Assembly: GCA_030453055.1 (NCBI GenBank)
Contig: JAKDLC010000047.1
Span: 1 to 10,669, forward strand
Direction of reading: 5' to 3'
Origin: Nitrosospira sp.
GTDB taxonomy: Bacteria; Pseudomonadota; Gammaproteobacteria; Burkholderiales; Nitrosomonadaceae
Length of the DNA stretch: 10,669 bases
The notes beneath the pieces are model-generated. The model did no database searches, was not told the DNA's origin, and saw nothing but the letters and a program-made list of their open reading frames with translations. Positions 1 to 6,827 of the stretch are shown here, one piece after another; position 1 is the stretch's first letter, and the number at the start of each line of letters is the position of its first letter. The position numbers and the translations under genes are program-made.

Positions 1-1148
1 GGGACATGATCACCGCCAACGAAACGGGCCCTGATGCCGGCCGTTATCTATTCAGCCCCTATGAAACCGATACCGCCGGGGTGAAGCGCTATGACTTGCA
101 GACCGGTAATTCGCTGACTGTCGTGGCGGAGGGCACGCAGGGCTTTGTCGGGGGTGACGCCTCGTACTGGACGCCGTGGGGCAGCTATCTGACGGCCGAG
201 GAAGAGTGGGGCGGTGCGAACACCAAAGGCCGCCTGTTCGAACTGACCAATTCCACCACAACCGCCGGTCCCGCAACCTCCGATTTCGTGTGGCGCGATA
301 TTGTGCCGCGCGTGTCGCACGAAGGCATGGCGTTTGACAAAAACAACCATCTGTACTTTATCGATGAACTCAACGGCGGCAGTATTTACAAATATGTCTC
401 CGCCAACCCGGACGCGCCGGACGGCAACGGCTATTTCGACGCCGGCCAGACTTTTGCGATGCTCGTGAACGGCGGCGGTAATGCCAACGCGACCGGGGCA
501 ATCACCTGGGCCGCGATTACGGATCCCAACGGCGCTGCGCTAGCCGGCGTATCGGCCCTGAACGCCGACGGCACGATTGACGGCCGGGTGTCCGCCAATA
601 ACGTTTCGGCAACCGACTACCAGCGGCCGGAGGATATGCAAATCCAGACACTCTCCAATGGCGATCAAATCCTCTACGCCGCAACCACCACCACTGACGA
701 AGTCTATTCTTTCAACCTGGGTACCGATACAGCAAAACTATTTGCGTCCCAGGCTTCCCTCGATCAGGCGACTAATCTGTCTGTCGGTGGAGTATTCAAT
801 AACCCGGATAATCTGGCTATGGATGCCGAGAATAACCTGTACATCGTCGAAGATCAGCCGGGCGGCGAGGCGGATATCTGGTTTGCAAAAGATGAGAATC
901 GTGACGGCGTAGCTGAATCGATAGGCCGTTGGGCGTCTATGTCCACCATCGGCGCAGAGCCAACCGGCTTGTATTTCGACAAGTTTGATTCGAATATCGC
1001 TTATGTAAACGTCCAGCATGCGGCGAGCGATATAGACCGCATGATTCAAGTCTCCGCGGTTCCGGAGGCCGAGACCTATGCGATGATGCTGGCGGGTCTT
1101 GGCTTGATGGGAGCGGTGGTTCGCCGCAGGAAACGTTTGAGCAAATAA
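1..1148 (+). CDS. PhoX/DUF839-like secreted protein with PEP-CTERM tail (5' partial)
   Basis: The reading frame is open to the left edge, so the true start and signal peptide lie outside the window; the first in-window ATG is at 6. Residues below count from that ATG. The protein matches the PhoX-like (DUF839) beta-propeller family in its order of motifs: WTPWGSYLTAEEEWG (55-69), RVSHEGMAFD (102-111), QRPEDMQI (206-213), NPDNLAMD followed by NLYIVED (266-283) and EPTGLYFD then YVNVQH (318-338). In characterised PhoX enzymes this family binds Ca and Fe and hydrolyses phosphate esters. Here the usual LTCEE motif reads LTAEE, so an iron-ligand Cys seems to be missing and phosphatase activity is uncertain. 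The C-terminus (352-380) is VPEAETY, a hydrophobic helix and RRRKR: a PEP-CTERM sorting signal for exosortase, with Ala in place of the second Pro. It is probably exported and processed at the cell surface. Family and tail are fairly sure; the substrate is unknown. Confidence 0.85.
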   Translation, partial: DMITANETGPDAGRYLFSPYETDTAGVKRYDLQTGNSLTVVAEGTQGFVGGDASYWTPWGSYLTAEEEWGGANTKGRLFELTNSTTTAGPATSDFVWRDIVPRVSHEGMAFDKNNHLYFIDELNGGSIYKYVSANPDAPDGNGYFDAGQTFAMLVNGGGNANATGAITWAAITDPNGAALAGVSALNADGTIDGRVSANNVSATDYQRPEDMQIQTLSNGDQILYAATTTTDEVYSFNLGTDTAKLFASQASLDQATNLSVGGVFNNPDNLAMDAENNLYIVEDQPGGEADIWFAKDENRDGVAESIGRWASMSTIGAEPTGLYFDKFDSNIAYVNVQHAASDIDRMIQVSAVPEAETYAMMLAGLGLMGAVVRRRKRLSK

Positions 1149-1157
1149 CTCAAATCA

Positions 1158-1189
1158 GTCCAGAACGGGTTTTGACTACCGTTCTGGAT
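1158..1189 (+). terminator. Hairpin after the PhoX-like gene, possible terminator
   Basis: Ten bases after the stop codon, TCCAGAACGG (1159-1168) pairs perfectly with CCGTTCTGGA (1179-1188) across a 10-nt loop. It sits between two convergent genes, where a terminator is expected. The following sequence (TTGTCGTTT) is only weakly T-rich, so efficiency is doubtful, and on the minus strand there is no T-run at all. Confidence 0.5.
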
Positions 1190-1204
1190 TGTCGTTTGCC
1201 GGGG

Positions 1205-1228
1205 GATGAAGACGATGAAGACGAAGAC
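1205..1228 (+). repeat. Short 9-bp tandem repeat in convergent intergenic region
   Basis: GATGAAGAC occurs twice head to tail (1205-1213, 1214-1222), followed by a partial third copy GAAGAC (1223-1228). It lies between the ends of the PhoX-like and pyruvate kinase-like genes and outside both. No function is assigned. Confidence 0.6.
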
Positions 1229-1288
1229 GTCCAGCGTGATTCGATCTTATCTGCCGCTGAATCCCGCCTTGCGATACACATTATTTCG

Positions 1289-3202
1289 TTACCAATGCAA
1301 GCGGCGCAATAATGAGCGCTTTTTCTGTTGGTGTCCCTGCATGCGTCGGAGAATATTGTCCAGCATCTGGATAGCCTCGATAATGTGCGGCCCCTTGTTG
1401 AGCATGACGCACTCGGCGCGCTCGCCCATGGCGGCATCGGTGACTTCGGCGCGGCTTGGCTTGCCGGTCTTGGCCAATCCCTCCAGCACTTGCGTGGCCC
1501 AAATTACCGGAACATGCGCCGCTTCGGCCAGCCATAAAATTTCTTCCTGCAATTCCGCCAGTCTTTCATAACCGCATTCCACGGCCAGATCGCCGCGCGC
1601 GATCATGACTCCGACCATAGGCGAGCGCAGCAGGGTAAACATCAGTTCCGGTAACTGCTCGAAAGCGGTGCGTGTCTCGATTTTGACCACGATACCCAGC
1701 TTATCGGCATCGAGCCGTTTCAGATGCTCCTGCAGCAATGCGATATCGGCGGGTCCTCGCACAAAGGAAAGTCCCACCATGTCCGCGTGGCGGGCAACGA
1801 ATTCGAGATGCACGATGTCCAGGGCCGTCAGACCGTCCAGATCGAGCTGGCTGTCCGGCAGATTGATGCCTTTGTCAGGCAGCAATTTTTCTCCGCTATC
1901 GCGCGCCTGCGTGATCTCAACCCGCATTTCACCGGCATTGACACTACGAATTACGCCGCCGATGCGGCCATCGTCGATCAGGATTCGTTCGCCGGCGCGC
2001 ACGCAAGCAAAGAGCTCCGGTAACGAACAGCTTATGCTGGCCGCGCGTAATAGCCGCCCGCGTTTATCGAACCGGGCGGGGCGTCCGGGGGTCGGCTTGC
2101 AAGTGACGATCAAGCTATCCCCGCGATACAGGCGGATTTTTTCCGGCGCCTGGGGCAGCGCGCCTGCCTCGCCGGATTCGCCGATCCCGCGCGCATGTCC
2201 GGAAACGGGCGCTCGCAACAGGCTGAGCTTCAAGCCCGGCTTGACATAAGCAGTCTGGGTGGATTCCGCCCAGTAGCCGGTCCCGGCTTGTCCCACTAGT
2301 TGCAGGCGGCACAATGCTCCCCTGGCGTCGTTGAATTCGATCCTGTCACGTGCAGTCACCTGCTCCAGCCAGTTTCCTTTGACGGGAAAACAGGCATGTG
2401 CATGCGCAGGGCAGGACGATGCGTCATGCTCCGGATAGGATGACGCATCGTCCTCCGGATACAGCCAGATGCGGACAGGCTCTGTCACTTTGCCATATGG
2501 GTCGCGTTTCGGCTTCCATTTGAGCACCGCGGGACCCAACGCGATTTCTCCGGTGCGTAGTTTGGGACCACCCAGATCCATCAGGATGCGGCAGTGACGA
2601 CCCGTTTCTCGGCGCGCGCGTGTTATTTGCTTGATCATGCGCTTCCAGACGTCAGCGTCGTCATGCGCGCAATTGATGCGGGCGCAGTCCATGCCTTGCA
2701 GAAGCATCTCCTTGACCAACGTATAGTCATCCGCGGCTTCGCACGGCAACGTAACCATAATGCGTACCAGTCGCTGCGCCGGAGATTTGCCGAGCAGCCT
2801 GTCGGTATTGGTTTCGAGCAGCTCCGGGCCGGCTGCGGAAGAATCGATGTGGGAGGAGGGCGCTTGCGCCTGTTTTCCCAGCGCGCTCTACAACAAAATG
2901 ATGATGGCGTGCAGATTGCTCAGGACGTGCGACTCTGCACGCCCCATGGAAGACAATCCAGCCGCCGCGAGCTTCTTTTGCAAAGGGCGCATATCGCGCC
3001 GCCGCAGACCGAGATAATGAATCAGATTGGCCGCGCTGGCTCGATGACGGGCATTCACTTTTTGCAATACTTCCGTGGACTGGCTTTCCATTGTCATCAA
3101 GTGCCGGTGTAGTGTGGCCAGCTCCCGTAACAAGTCGGCGTAAGCGTTTTTCTTGCCGCGGCCGGGCAGGGGAGCGTTAACGCTTTTGCGAGAGGGGCTC
3201 AC
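1289..3202 (-). pseudogene. Pyruvate kinase-like protein, interrupted by in-frame TAG
   Basis: One minus-strand frame runs from GTG (3202) to TAA (1289), broken only by TAG at 2888-2890. The first piece (104 codons) contains RASAANLIHYLGLRRRD and GLSSMGRAESHVL, which I recognise as the N-terminal extension of proteobacterial pyruvate kinase-like proteins of about 600 residues. After the stop the same frame continues for 43 codons (ending LLGKSPAQRLVRI) into the catalytic barrel starting at Met 2758. Counting from that Met, visible active-site elements are ARINCAH (26-32), MDLGGPKLRTG (60-70), VKIETRTAF with K359 and E361, ARGDLAVE (387-394) and ATQVLE (421-426). The classical C-terminal allosteric domain is absent. 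Pyruvate kinases convert PEP and ADP to pyruvate and ATP; activity of this subfamily is not certain. Upstream of the GTG there is no clear Shine-Dalgarno and a TGA lies six codons before it. Met 2758 also lacks a ribosome site. The gene is either a recent nonsense pseudogene, a readthrough gene, or contains a sequencing error. Confidence 0.8.
2413..2461 (-). repeat. 24-bp duplication and 15-bp inverted repeat inside the kinase-like gene
   Basis: CTCCGGATA recurs 24 bp apart (2429-2437, 2453-2461), within an imperfect duplication that encodes PEDDASSY-PEHDASSC. Across it, AGGACGATGCGTCAT (2413-2427) and its perfect reverse complement (2440-2454) flank a 12-nt spacer. The encoded stretch lies in the region corresponding to the mobile B domain and looks like an inserted surface loop. 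Confidence 0.7.
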
Positions 3203-3244
3203 GATGGTCGTGGTAGTTCATAATCGTCAAACGTTGACACAGTA

Positions 3245-3273
3245 TTATTACGTGTATGTGACAGCGATCGCAA
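3245..3273 (-). promoter_or_regulatory. Candidate promoter of the pyruvate kinase-like gene
   Basis: On the minus strand TTGCGA (3273-3268) and TAATAA (3250-3245) are separated by 17 bp, a good sigma-70 arrangement about 45 bp before the GTG start. A small inverted repeat, GTCAA-ACG-TTGAC (3226-3238), falls where transcription would begin and could be an operator. Only sequence matching supports this. Confidence 0.4.
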
Positions 3274-3280
3274 AAAAGCC

Positions 3281-3308
3281 TTGCTTTTTATTCAAAGTTA
3301 AATATAAT
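3281..3308 (+). promoter_or_regulatory. Plus-strand promoter with no recognised protein gene downstream
   Basis: TTGCTT (3281-3286), a 16-bp spacer and a perfect TATAAT (3303-3308) form a strong-looking sigma-70 promoter in AT-rich DNA. A Fur box begins right at the end of the -10. An AAGGAG motif lies at 3350-3355, but no start codon opens a meaningful frame after it. The next plus-strand gene is more than 3 kb away. Confidence 0.5.
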
Positions 3309-3327
3309 GCGAATTGTTATCATTATT
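3309..3327 (+). promoter_or_regulatory. Fur box (ferric uptake regulator operator)
   Basis: GCGAATTGTTATCATTATT matches 13 of 19 positions of the classical Fur consensus GATAATGATAATCATTATC, and AATGCGAAT followed by TATCATT is the form common before iron genes in Betaproteobacteria. It directly follows the -10 of the plus-strand promoter, so bound Fur would block it. A second partial half, CGAATTGTT (3335-3343), repeats 25 bp downstream of the same word at 3310-3318. Confidence 0.55.
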
Positions 3328-3372
3328 AATTACACGAATTGTTGCATGCAAGGAGCCCAGCCCTTATTTTTT

Positions 3373-3428
3373 GTCATTCCCGCGAAAGCGGGAATCCAGT
3401 AAAGCGTGGGGTACCTTACGCTTTACTG
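3373..3428. repeat. Composite palindromic dispersed repeat (dRS3-like hairpin plus second hairpin)
   Basis: ATTCCCGC-GAAA-GCGGGAAT (3376-3395) is an 8-bp perfect stem with a GAAA tetraloop. It fits the ATTCCC-N8-GGGAAT consensus of neisserial dRS3 elements, and the flanking GTC and CCAG are typical of this widespread repeat. Immediately next to it, CAGTAAAGCGT (3397-3407) pairs with ACGCTTTACTG (3418-3428), and the stem can continue through GGGG/CCTT around a central GGTACC. No T-run follows either hairpin, so this is not a terminator. Confidence 0.65.
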
Positions 3429-3547
3429 ACGACAGCGAAAAATTCGCCATGAGGGGTTAAACAATCGACCGGCCGGAGGCTCTTTCGACGTGATGCGAAA
3501 ACACCGCATTGGAAACTGGCTGCAAAGCCAAGCGTAATTTATCCGTT

Positions 3548-3579
3548 GCCGCTGGGTTCTCCTACTCCAGCGGCCTTTT
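3548..3579 (+). terminator. Possible intrinsic terminator on the plus strand
   Basis: GCCGCTGG (3548-3555) pairs perfectly with CCAGCGGC (3567-3574) across an 11-nt loop and is followed by CTTTTA. The direction fits a transcript from the plus-strand Fur-controlled promoter, which would then be about 265 nt long. The T-run is short, so the call is tentative. Confidence 0.4.
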
Positions 3580-3683
3580 AGCCAGCCAGTCCGTTCCGGG
3601 CAAGCCAGCCAATTTTTTTTGTCCACAGCCACCGCCGTTATCAAACCCGCATCCCGCGTGCTCACGCGATATCCGATCTTAGT

Positions 3684-3884
3684 TTAGCAGCATCGCGTGA
3701 CCTTGCCATTGCCGCCGTACCGCGCCTCCTGGCGCTCACGAAAAAATTCCTGGTAAGACATGATCCGCTGATCGGCGTGCGTATTTTTCATATGCGCAAC
3801 GTACGTGCCATATTCGGGCACACCGACCATCAGCCGCATGCTCTGTCCAAAATAACGTCCCGCTTTGATGATTTTAGTCAACAT
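3684..3884 (-). CDS. ybdD: YbdD/YjiX family small protein, partner of CstA
   Basis: This 66-residue protein has the full signature of the YbdD/YjiX (DUF466) family: GRYFGQSMRLMVGVPEYGTY, then VAHMKNTHAD, then SYQEFFRERQEARYGG, with a Cys-Cys end. Length is normal for the family. In E. coli, YbdD and YjiX are encoded next to the pyruvate carriers CstA and BtsT, and YbdD has been reported as needed for CstA-driven pyruvate uptake. Here it starts 27 bp after the cstA stop on the same strand, so the two are almost certainly one operon. GGGGTG about ten bases before the ATG may serve as a weak ribosome site. It is cytoplasmic by composition. A 9-bp inverted repeat (TCACGCGAT 3662-3670, ATCGCGTGA 3692-3700) spans the stop codon. 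Confidence 0.93.
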   Translation of the reverse strand: MLTKIIKAGRYFGQSMRLMVGVPEYGTYVAHMKNTHADQRIMSYQEFFRERQEARYGGNGKVTRCC

Positions 3885-3911
3885 GTCTTCACCCCGCTCA
3901 TTATCGTTCCA

Positions 3912-5981
3912 TTACGTTCCGGCCGCTTCTACCGGCAGGCGTTCAAACGGCGCCTCTTTGGCGGTGGGCTCGCCTGTGCCGCGCGCGCGCAATACCGTTC
4001 TGGCACCGAACGCCAGCATACTGAGCAGTACCAGCATGAACAGGCCGGCCAGCGATGCATTGACGTAGTCGTTAAAAATCACTTGCTGCATCTGCTCCAT
4101 CGATTTGGCCGGTGCAAGGAGCCGGTTGTCCGCCAGCGCCTGTTTGTATGTGTTGGCATGCGCGAGAAAACCAATGCGCGGATTGGCGTCGAAAATTTTC
4201 TGCCAGGCGGCGGTCAGCGTGCAGACCAGAACCCAGGCGGCGGGTACGATTGTGACCCATGCATAACGGTCATGCTTCATCTTGAACAGCACGCACGTGC
4301 AGAGAATCAGCGCGATGCCGGCCAGCATCTGATTGGAAATACCGAACAACGGCCACAACGTGTTGATTCCCCCCAGCGGATCGATCACCCCCTGATACAG
4401 AAAATAACCCCAGCCGGCGACGCAAATTCCGGTCGCGATCAGGCTGGCGACCATCGAATCGGTACGTTTCATCGATGGGATGAAGGTACCCAGCAGATCC
4501 TGCAACATGAAGCGGCCGGCGCGCGTGCCCGCATCCACCGCCGTCAGGATGAACAGCGCCTCGAACAGAATGGCAAAGTGATACCAGAATGCCATCATTG
4601 ACCGCCCTCCGACCACATCCGACAGGATCTGCGCCATGCCCACCGCCAGCGTCGGCGCACCGCCGGTACGGGAAATGATGGTGTGCTCGCCTACATCGCG
4701 CGCGGTCTGCGTGATCATCTCGGGGGTGACATAAAACCCCCACTGGGATATGGCCCGGGCAGCCGATTCCGCTGTGCTGCCGATGATCGCGGTGGGACTG
4801 TTCATGGCGAAATAGACTCCCGGCTCAAGGGTGGAGGCGGCGACCAGCGCCATGATCGCGACAAACGACTCCATCAGCATGGCGCCGTAACCGATGAAAC
4901 GGGCATCGAGCTCGTTCCGTATCATCTTGGGCGTGGTGCCGGACGAGATGAGCGAATGGAAGCCCGAGACCGCGCCACAAGCGATGGTAATGAACAGGAA
5001 GGGAAACAGGCTGCCCGACCAGACCGGGCCCGAGCCATCCACAAACTGCGTGAACGCCGGCATCTTGAGTTCCGGCGAGATGAATATGACCCCGATCGCC
5101 AGACCGACGATGGTGCCGATCTTGAGAAAAGTGGACAGATAGTCGCGCGGCGCGAGCAATAGCCAGACCGGCAGCACCGAGGCGATGAAGCCGTAGGCGA
5201 TCAGCATCCAGGTCAGTTGCTCGCCGGTCAAAGTGAGCAAGGCGGCCAGCGCGGGAACCTCCTGCACATACTGTCCGGCGACAATGGACAGCATCAGCAG
5301 GACAAAGCCAATCATCGACACTTCGCCAATCGCGCCCGGCCGGATAAAACGCGCGTAAACTCCCATGAACAAGGCAATCGGAATGGTGGCGGCGACGGTG
5401 AATGCGCCCCAGGGCGATTCGGCCAGCGCCTTGACCACAATCAGCGCCAGCACCGCCAGCAGGATCAGCATGATAAAGAATGTGCCGAACAGGGCGATCA
5501 TGCCCGGTATTTGTCCTAATTCGGACTTGATCAGGTCGCCCAGTGAACGGCCATCGCGCCGCGTCGACACGAATAGCACAATGAAGTCCTGTACCGCACC
5601 GGCGAACACCACGCCGGCCAAAAGCCACAGCATGCCCGGCATATAACCCATCTGCGCGGCGAGTATCGGTCCGACGAGGGGCCCGGCGCCGGCAATCGCA
5701 GCAAAATGGTGCCCGAACAATACATATTTGTTGGTCGGCACGTAGTCCAGGCCGTCATTGAATTTGTAAGCAGGGGTCATGCGTGCCGCGTTCAATCCCA
5801 ATACCCGGCGGGCGATAAACCGGCTGTAAAAGCGATAAGCGATGGTGTAGACGCAGACCGTGGCGACGACGATCCAGATGGCGCCGATGGATTCACCCAG
5901 ATGCAAGGCGATGAAAGCGAAGGCGAAGGCGCCCGCTGCGGCGAGCGCGAACCAGCCAAGCTTGTTGATCAGATGACTCAT
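3912..5981 (-). CDS. cstA: CstA family pyruvate/peptide carrier (carbon starvation protein)
   Basis: This is a 689-residue inner-membrane protein, close to the roughly 700 residues of E. coli CstA. It is hydrophobic throughout with many membrane helices, starting at about residues 8-28 and 32-52. Recognisable CstA features include YKFNDGLDYVPTNKYVLFGHHFAAIAGAGPLVGP (split around residues 72-106), the segment FVSTRRDGRSLGDLIKSELG, the GAVSGFHSLISSGTTPK loop and the C-terminal five-helix CstA domain ending before a short polar tail. CstA and its paralogue BtsT are known as proton-coupled pyruvate carriers; older work linked CstA to peptide uptake during carbon starvation. The ATG at 5981 has GGAG eight bases upstream. 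ybdD follows directly, which supports the pyruvate role. Upstream is a 112-bp gap with a candidate promoter. No CRP site was recognised. Confidence 0.95.
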   Translation of the reverse strand: MSHLINKLGWFALAAAGAFAFAFIALHLGESIGAIWIVVATVCVYTIAYRFYSRFIARRVLGLNAARMTPAYKFNDGLDYVPTNKYVLFGHHFAAIAGAGPLVGPILAAQMGYMPGMLWLLAGVVFAGAVQDFIVLFVSTRRDGRSLGDLIKSELGQIPGMIALFGTFFIMLILLAVLALIVVKALAESPWGAFTVAATIPIALFMGVYARFIRPGAIGEVSMIGFVLLMLSIVAGQYVQEVPALAALLTLTGEQLTWMLIAYGFIASVLPVWLLLAPRDYLSTFLKIGTIVGLAIGVIFISPELKMPAFTQFVDGSGPVWSGSLFPFLFITIACGAVSGFHSLISSGTTPKMIRNELDARFIGYGAMLMESFVAIMALVAASTLEPGVYFAMNSPTAIIGSTAESAARAISQWGFYVTPEMITQTARDVGEHTIISRTGGAPTLAVGMAQILSDVVGGRSMMAFWYHFAILFEALFILTAVDAGTRAGRFMLQDLLGTFIPSMKRTDSMVASLIATGICVAGWGYFLYQGVIDPLGGINTLWPLFGISNQMLAGIALILCTCVLFKMKHDRYAWVTIVPAAWVLVCTLTAAWQKIFDANPRIGFLAHANTYKQALADNRLLAPAKSMEQMQQVIFNDYVNASLAGLFMLVLLSMLAFGARTVLRARGTGEPTAKEAPFERLPVEAAGT

Positions 5982-6060
5982 TACGCTCTCCGGGATGAAA
6001 ACTATGTCGGGCTGAAAGGAAATTCCATGTTGTTGAGTTACGCTAACCTAACCTACTTAA

Positions 6061-6090
6061 CTTATACGGGAAGCAAGCCATTCGGGTGAA
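6061..6090 (-). promoter_or_regulatory. Candidate promoter of cstA-ybdD
   Basis: On the minus strand TTCACC (6090-6085) and TATAAG (6066-6061) are 18 bp apart, about 80 bp before the cstA ATG and just after the end of the DNA glycosylase gene. The leader also contains GGTTAGGTTAG. The match is moderate, so this is a suggestion only. Confidence 0.35.
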
Positions 6091-6093
6091 CGA

Positions 6094-6669
6094 TTAACGA
6101 AATGGGCGGCTCAGGAAGCGGGATCCGGAAAGGCCGAAACGCCAGGGCGCCTCTTTCGCTTTTGAAATACCGATGCGCGGACCTGTCACGATGGAAATCT
6201 GTTCCATGAAGGGGAGGGGGGTGAGTTGAAACGGCGATGCTTCGATCTGCAGGCCGCTATGCTCATCCGTAATACCAAGCGCTTGACAGATTCGACCCGG
6301 CCCGGCGCAAAGCAGGCGCATATTGCTGAGGCCGCGTCGCGCGCGCATGATATCCAGTCCGGCAAGCGGCTCGAGCGCACGGATTAGAACGCCTGCGCCA
6401 TGCCCATCGGGGCGGCAGACGAAATTGAGGCACCAGTGGATGCCGTACGAACGGTAGATATAGGCACGGCAGGGGGGGCCGAACATGACCCGGTTACGCC
6501 GGGTCGGACCGCCAAAGCTGTGTGAGGCGGGGTCGTCGTGATCATACGCTTCGGTCTCCACAATCCGGCCTCCGACTTCATCAACGAGCAAGGTCGCCCC
6601 TATCAGGGACCGGGCCACGTCAACGGATGAGGCGGAAAAATCGATAAATGGTTGGGAGATTGCGTTCAT
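6094..6669 (-). CDS. 3-methyladenine DNA glycosylase (AAG/MPG family)
   Basis: This base-excision repair enzyme removes alkylated and deaminated purines from DNA. It is 191 residues from the chosen start and contains the AAG/MPG fold signature: [10 protein letters not shown] (the Glu of VETEAY is the general base in the human enzyme), [27 protein letters not shown] (read in two parts), [11 protein letters not shown] with the conserved Asn, [10 protein letters not shown], and [13 protein letters not shown]. The active-site set therefore looks complete. An ATG 12 codons further upstream (6705) is possible, but homologues begin near the MNAISQPF start used here. A TATAAA with TTGGTT upstream lies so close to this ATG that the mRNA may be nearly leaderless. 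It is on the same strand as cstA, 112 bp upstream, and is probably separately transcribed. Confidence 0.93.
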   Translation of the reverse strand: MNAISQPFIDFSASSVDVARSLIGATLLVDEVGGRIVETEAYDHDDPASHSFGGPTRRNRVMFGPPCRAYIYRSYGIHWCLNFVCRPDGHGAGVLIRALEPLAGLDIMRARRGLSNMRLLCAGPGRICQALGITDEHSGLQIEASPFQLTPLPFMEQISIVTGPRIGISKAKEAPWRFGLSGSRFLSRPFR

Positions 6670-6827
6670 GTTCGCAATTTTATACAGGGCTTCGCTAAAA
6701 ACCAAATTCGTATTTGCATCAGCTCTGAGAATTGCCGAATGGTAAAGGTGCGCGCGTCGGTTTTATTGAATTGTTGTTTTGATTATGCTGTTGAATGTGG
6801 GACAAAACTTATCCGAAGGCTCCTTGA

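Larger units (their letters stand above)
3203..3683. other. Gene-free region between the kinase-like gene and ybdD
   Basis: About 480 bp hold no convincing protein gene. From left to right there is the divergent promoter region with a Fur box (3226-3355), a composite hairpin repeat (3373-3428), a stretch whose minus strand reads as an ATG-less frame of about 40 codons ending HGEFFAVVSKA-stop (near 3538 down to 3416), a plus-strand hairpin with a short T-run (3548-3579), and an A8/T8 tract near 3611-3618. The ATG-less frame may belong to a dispersed repeat or decayed gene; I cannot assign it. Confidence 0.6.

Noticed and set aside
1605..2249. 214-codon plus-strand open frame
   Set aside because: It is antisense to the catalytic barrel of the kinase-like gene, has Arg/Ser-rich composition and no recognisable motif.
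2594..3112. 172-codon plus-strand open frame opposite the kinase-like gene
   Set aside because: It is antisense to recognisable pyruvate kinase-like coding sequence, has no family features and no ribosome site; the length follows from the GC-rich codon pattern of the real gene.
3264..3271. GCGATCGC palindrome as a HIP1-type element or origin motif
   Set aside because: A single 8-bp copy in the promoter spacer; no cluster of copies and no DnaA boxes seen nearby.
3376..3395. GAAA-loop hairpin as a rho-independent terminator
   Set aside because: The T-run lies before the hairpin on the plus strand and becomes an A-run after it on the minus strand, so neither direction fits; it is better read as a dispersed repeat.
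3493..3537. 14-codon plus-strand ORF (MRKHRIGNWLQSQA) after a GGAGG
   Set aside because: It is too short, its spacing from GGAGG is long, and nothing supports translation. It could matter only if the Fur-controlled transcript proves real.
3423..3665. 80-codon minus-strand open frame (MSTRDAGLITAVAVDKK...)
   Set aside because: It crosses an A8 tract, the terminator-like hairpin and the repeat edge, has no ribosome site and unnatural composition. The neighbouring frame ending HGEFFAVVSKA is more protein-like but also lacks a start.
3777..4601. 274-codon plus-strand open frame over ybdD and cstA
   Set aside because: It is antisense to two clearly conserved genes; its His/Arg/Gln-rich composition is typical of a shadow frame.
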